A stretch of DNA of 64,000 bases from Panopea generosa (Eukaryota; Mollusca; Bivalvia; Adapedonta; Hiatellidae): contig CM055899.1 of NCBI GenBank assembly GCA_029582155.1, forward strand, positions 79,387,219 to 79,451,218, given 5' to 3'. Under the pieces are notes generated by a model that worked only from the letters and a program-made list of their open reading frames with translations, made no database searches and had not been told where the DNA came from. The position numbers were made by a program, and so were the translations under genes. Shown here one piece after another: positions 51,401 to 57,400 of this stretch. Position 1 is the first letter of the stretch; each line of letters begins with the position of its first letter.

Positions 51401-54400
51401 CAGAGTCTGAAACTAAACAGCGTGAGATGGAACAAGCACTGAAGAGTATGCAGGCAAAGTCTAAACAACTGATACACGGCTTACAGAAGCAGCTGGAGGA
51501 GCAGTCTAATGCACGGGTATGTCTTCCTTTTTTAGATTTATATATTTGACATTGATTGTGAAAATAAGTTCATTCATCAAAGTTCTGTGAGTACTAAGCA
51601 TATGCAGATAAAGGATCGTGCTCAAGGACACCACACATAGCCATGGCTGAGGATTGAACCCACGATCCCTGAATCTTGGATCTGATGATGTACCACATTT
51701 ATTATTTGTATATTTTATATAATATAATACATATAAACCCAATACGTTATTTTGAAACTATGTCATTCTATTTTTAGATGGAACCTACAGTATTGGAGAT
51801 GACAGCACATTCATCTGTTACATACATTATACAATAGATTCAATATTAATGTGTCACCTGTATTTGACGAATCTAATTATAAATAGAATGATGTAGTTTC
51901 ACAAGAGCATATTCGGTTTATAGTTATACAGACATTCAAAACAATAAAGCATGAGAAAACTATCAAGATGAAACATTGTTTTCAAGATTATATTTTTTCT
52001 GCTAGTATATTTTACTTACCTGGTTACATGTCTAGTTGTAATGTTGAATAAACATGTATATTGGGCAATAATCATATCAGAAAATTGTGTTAATCTTCTT
52101 TCTTTGCTAAGATTCATCAAATGAAACCCTACATGCAAACTGGGAGTTTGTATTATTGTATTAGATTTTCTCCCTCCCCACATCAGACGTTTATGTTTAT
52201 TAGATAGTTAGCGTCAATTTTATGTCATCAGTTAACAGGATTAGTTAATCTAACTACACTTTCCTGGGATCCTGGAAGGTTAACCAGTACTCGAGCACAC
52301 TTGTATGTGCAAGTAACTGATAACTTTCCCACTTGAATCTGTGGTGAGCGATGAATAACAATGAGATGCAATGTTGTATATTAATCCTCACTGAGACTGT
52401 GACCGGGCGGGGATTCAAACTCATGTTCATAGGATTGATAGACAGATGCTCTACCAACTGAGAAAATTATGATTTTTTTAGTTAGAAGAATAAAGAGAGC
52501 TATTATACTCACCCGGGCATTGGCGTCAGTGTCACACCTTGCTTAAAATTTTGCATCTAAGTAACCATTGCATATATTTACTTGAAACTTTACACAAGAC
52601 TTGCCAGTCATCAAATAACTACAATAAGTAGGTTAGATAACTCTTACATGAATATAATGCAAATTATTGCCCTTATTTGACATAGAAATTCTGGTTAAAG
52701 TTTTGCATGCAAGTACCATCGAGACCATATCGCACCAACCAATTTCCTAGTTATCAAACCTATCAAAATATCTAAGTGGGATAACTCTTGCATGAATATA
52801 ATGAAAATTATGGCCCTTCTTTGACTTAATAACTTTACATATGGCTTCGTAGTCATCAAACTAACTAAAATATTTTTGCAAATTATGGCCTTTATTTCAC
52901 TCAGCAGTCACTGCATGTATTAGATTGAAACTTCATACAAGGTATTGCAGTTATAAGACCTACTCAGTTGAGTAAGTAAGACAACTCTTGTTTGCTTGGA
53001 TTGTCATCAGTTTCAATCAATTTGTACTTTTGTGACAAATATTCGAATAGTCAAGTGCGCCACCTAATTGACAGCTTTTGTTTAGGAATAATAATGATAC
53101 AAAGTGAATAATTTTGATAATTCTTCTGTTAAAAGATTTGAAATTATAAATGGTAATTTAATTGTTTTCAGTCATAAAATAACAATATATTTTCTCTTAT
53201 GAACACTGAAGCTTATGGCAGCACAGCTCGAGACAAATGTTTGCCATTTACTTGCGGTAGGACGGTGGTTCTAATCAGATTAATTCTGATGTCTTCCTCC
53301 ACCAATAAAACTGGATATGTCATACACAACTTGAAATGTGTTGAAAATGGTGTAAAAAACAACAACAAAAAAACTCCTACCCAAACTCGTGACCATTATA
53401 TTTCACTTAAACCAGCAATTGTTCTTTATCTACTATCTGTGTGTATACATGACAGACGGGGCTGGTGAATGATGTACACAGGATGAAGTGTAAGATACAG
53501 TCGCTACAGGGAGACCTGGATAACAGTGAGGCCGTACAGAGAGACTTCGTCAAACTATCACAGTCACTGCAGGTACAGTTTATTACTATTTACACATCTG
53601 GTGCCGTAACCTTTTTTTCGATCATGACCTGAATACGATCACTTCCGAGAATTATGAATATCGTGTACGCATATTTCAACTTCCTGCACAGTTGGCAATA
53701 TTTACAAACAGTATTCACGTGGTCATTGAATGCAATGAAAATCATAAGAAATAATGCTTCTGATACAAGTAAGAAAGTCAATTTATGATACAGACTTGAA
53801 AAAAAGTGTTTCTCACTTTGTTCATTGTCCGTTTACATAAAACCTTGACAAACGCTAAGTTTGTTAATGAATATCTATTTCAAACATGTCTGTCGAAAAC
53901 AGATGCAATACAGGTCAAGGTCAAAAGTTATAAGAAGATTTTGCTTGTGCATGTCAGAAATTATAGAGGTTCCGGATGAATGACCTTCTTATAGATTTTT
54001 TTAAAAAAATGAGTTTGAAATTAGCACAGAACCACATGTGAAATTAAGAATAAAAATAAGTAACAGTTGGAAAGGTTAAATGTGCATTAATAAAGTATAA
54101 AATGAAATAAAATATTATTATTTTTTAAAATCAGTGTTTTTATTTGGTTAGTATGATATCTTTTAAAAAAATAAAATTAGAAAAATTAAAAATCAAAAGC
54201 AAGTGCTGCCATTTTGTTGGAAGTATATTGGGATCACAGTGATCTGTCATGAATGGTAAAGGCAGTAGGCATGTACATGTATATGTTAAGTTTTTGTTAG
54301 AAAAACATTATTTTACAGTCTTTTAAACATTATATACAAGCATTAAGTATCAACATTTGTTTTGCGTTGAAATATTTAACGGCAATTCTTATGTGATCGA

Positions 54401-57400
54401 AAACCGTTAACACCATCATATACTCATGCTATGGTTTATTATTCATGAGCATATTATTGATTTATACTAATTTTTTAGCTCAAACAGTTTTTATGAATTG
54501 CTATAGAGGCTGTTTTACTCTATACTCAGATTCAGCTGGAGCAGATTCGTCAGTCGGAGAACGAGGTCCGCTGGCAGAATGAGGAAGATGTAGATGACTG
54601 CTGTAACTGCAAACAAGCCTTCACAGTTACCAAGCGGAAGGTAAATACACTCCCAATACTGTCAGGCTGTGGGAATATTTGTATTTTTTAATTTTCATTT
54701 TGTGCCATGCTGCTTTTTTGTTTTCGTATATCATTAAAAATAGCTTTTATGTGTGCATGTCTATAAATTGATAAATAGTGTCCATATACTGTGTCTATAA
54801 GTTGATAAATTGTGTCTATGAATTTATAAATAGTGTATATACTGTGTCTATAAGTTGATAAATTGTGTCTATAAATTGTTAAATAGTGCCTCTATATTGT
54901 GTCTATAAATTGATAAGCTGTGTCTAAAATTGATAAATTTTGTCTATAAAATTTTTACTCATTTCGACAAATGATATCTGAACAGGACAACAGTTTCAGA
55001 AAATGAAATAAAACTGTAAAATTCAGCAGACCAATATTTACTTTTGACTGTACAGTGTATTAAAGTGTCAATATTTATCATATAATTTATGGTGCATGAG
55101 TGTAATATACCCATGACATATTTTTGATATTAACCAATTGTAATATCATTAACGATTCATCGCTCGATGATTTCTGTATTATTAGCTCGACTCTGTACGT
55201 AAAATGCAGAGCTACTTTTGGACTTAAATGATATTGATTTGCCATAGTAAACGATGTAATTTTGAGACATTACGTCATACTCGTAGAAACAATTCTCGTT
55301 GTTTGTAGAGATGACCTGAAAAATAAATGCTATAATGCTGGTTTAATAAAGTTGATAATAAATGACTATTTAATCAACAGTACAGGGTGTCCGAAAAGAA
55401 AGGTAACACTTTAAAGTTTGCAAACTTTGCCTAATCTTGGGCTATTTTAATCAAATTTATACCAATTAAAAGGTCTTAAATGTAAGTTTTTATTACTTGC
55501 AACAATAACGCGCCAAAATAAATGACGTCTCGACGTCATAACGTCATCAAATATACACGTTATTTTCAAGATGGCGAGATTGACGACGGAACAACATATT
55601 TTTATCGTCAAGCATTATTATGAAACTAGATGTGTAACGGACGTTCAGCGAAAGTTTAAATGTCTTTTTAAGAATACTTTATGTAAGCAGGAAACATGTC
55701 TACAAGATAGTACATAAATTTGAGCGACGTGGGTCAGTAGTGAATACTCCAAAAGCAGGTCGGCCGAGGTCAAGTAGGAGCAACGAAAACGTGAGTTCAC
55801 TTCGAGAAATGCTTTTGAATAGCCCAGAAAAGTCGGTGAGACGTTCTTCCTCAGAAAACGGAATCGCTAAAACGTGTGTTCATGACATAATAAAGAAGGA
55901 CCTTCAACTTTTTCCTTATAAAATTCAGATTATGCAGAGTTTAAATAACACAGATCAGGTTCAAAGATTAGATTTTTGTCGCTGGGCAGTTGACGTTGCC
56001 GATAATTACACTGACGCATTTCATGACGTTTGGTTTACAGATGAGTCGCATTTACTGCTGTCTGGCCATGTATGCAAACAAAACATGAGATTTTGGGCAA
56101 ATGAACAGCCTCACTGTTTTACAGAGAGACCATTACATAGTGAGAAATTAACAGTTTGGTGTGCTATTTCGTCGCACGGAGTGATCAGTCCATATGTGTT
56201 TAAGGACACTGTGAATTCACATCGGTACCTGTCATTTTTGAAAAATAAGTTTGTTCCAGCGCTTCGAAAGCGAACGGAAAATATGCAAAATGTCTGGTTC
56301 ATGCAAGATGGTGCGATGGCACATACATCTAATATTGTATTAGATTATCTTTATTTGTGTGCATATTTTGATGCAAATTCTTTAACATTAAAGCAAAGTT
56401 CTGAAAGTGAGAAAGTGTTACCTTTCTTTTCGGACACCCTGTATAATGGTATAAATGACTATTTAATCAACAGTATAATGGTATAAATGACTATTTAATC
56501 AACAGTATAATGGTATAAATGACTTTTTAATCAACAGTATAATGGTATAAATGACTATTTAATCATCAGTATAATGGTATAAATGACTATTTAATCGACA
56601 GTATAATGGTATAAATGACTATTTAATCAACAGTATAATGGTTTGCAATTTCAATATTTTTATTTAATTTATTGTTTTTTTAGGGTTAAAAAGTAAGTAC
56701 AGTTTTCTCGTAGTATTTTGCTGATCCAGCCCATAAAACATATAAAAGTTATCTCTTTATTTTGTTTATAAAAACAATTCTTAAAACAAAACTTGTGATG
56801 TATTTCCATTTTATCTACCCACTAATTCCTTGAGTGATATAATTCATCACCTGTAGAGATTGAGGACATGAGAGCACTCACACGGATATAACATTGCTAT
56901 AAAACCTGGACAGTCTGTATATACAATAAAACTTGTGTTTTGAAGCACCTTCAGTAACTACATTTTCTATATCACACGTTTAAAAAATTGGTAAACCACT
57001 AGGGTTCACTAAACAAAATCATTTCAACAGAACTGTCTAAAGAAAGCAGCACGTGTTGGTGCAGGTAACTGTGCTGATTTCTTAAAACGATTTTCTATTA
57101 GACTACATACATTTGGACCATAATTATGTTGGAATATAAATTGATGATTGAGGTCTGTTTAAGGTGGGGATACTCGTGGCCAAGTGGTCTAAGGCTGTCT
57201 AGTCTAGACATTGCCTCTGATGTCATAGGGGCCCAGCTCTCTCCAAAAATGTGATAAAGTTTACCATGCTTCTTGCGTAAGGGTGGCAATTCTACTCAGA
57301 TTCATCCGGAGGTCTTCCCCAACCAATAAAACTGGGTATACCATATATGACCTGTCACGTCTTGAAAATGGCATCAGACCTCTTTCAAAACAAAAATCTC

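Noticed and set aside
55740-56486. A 248-codon host gene in the last intron
   Set aside because: It is a transposase bounded by TIRs and TA duplications.
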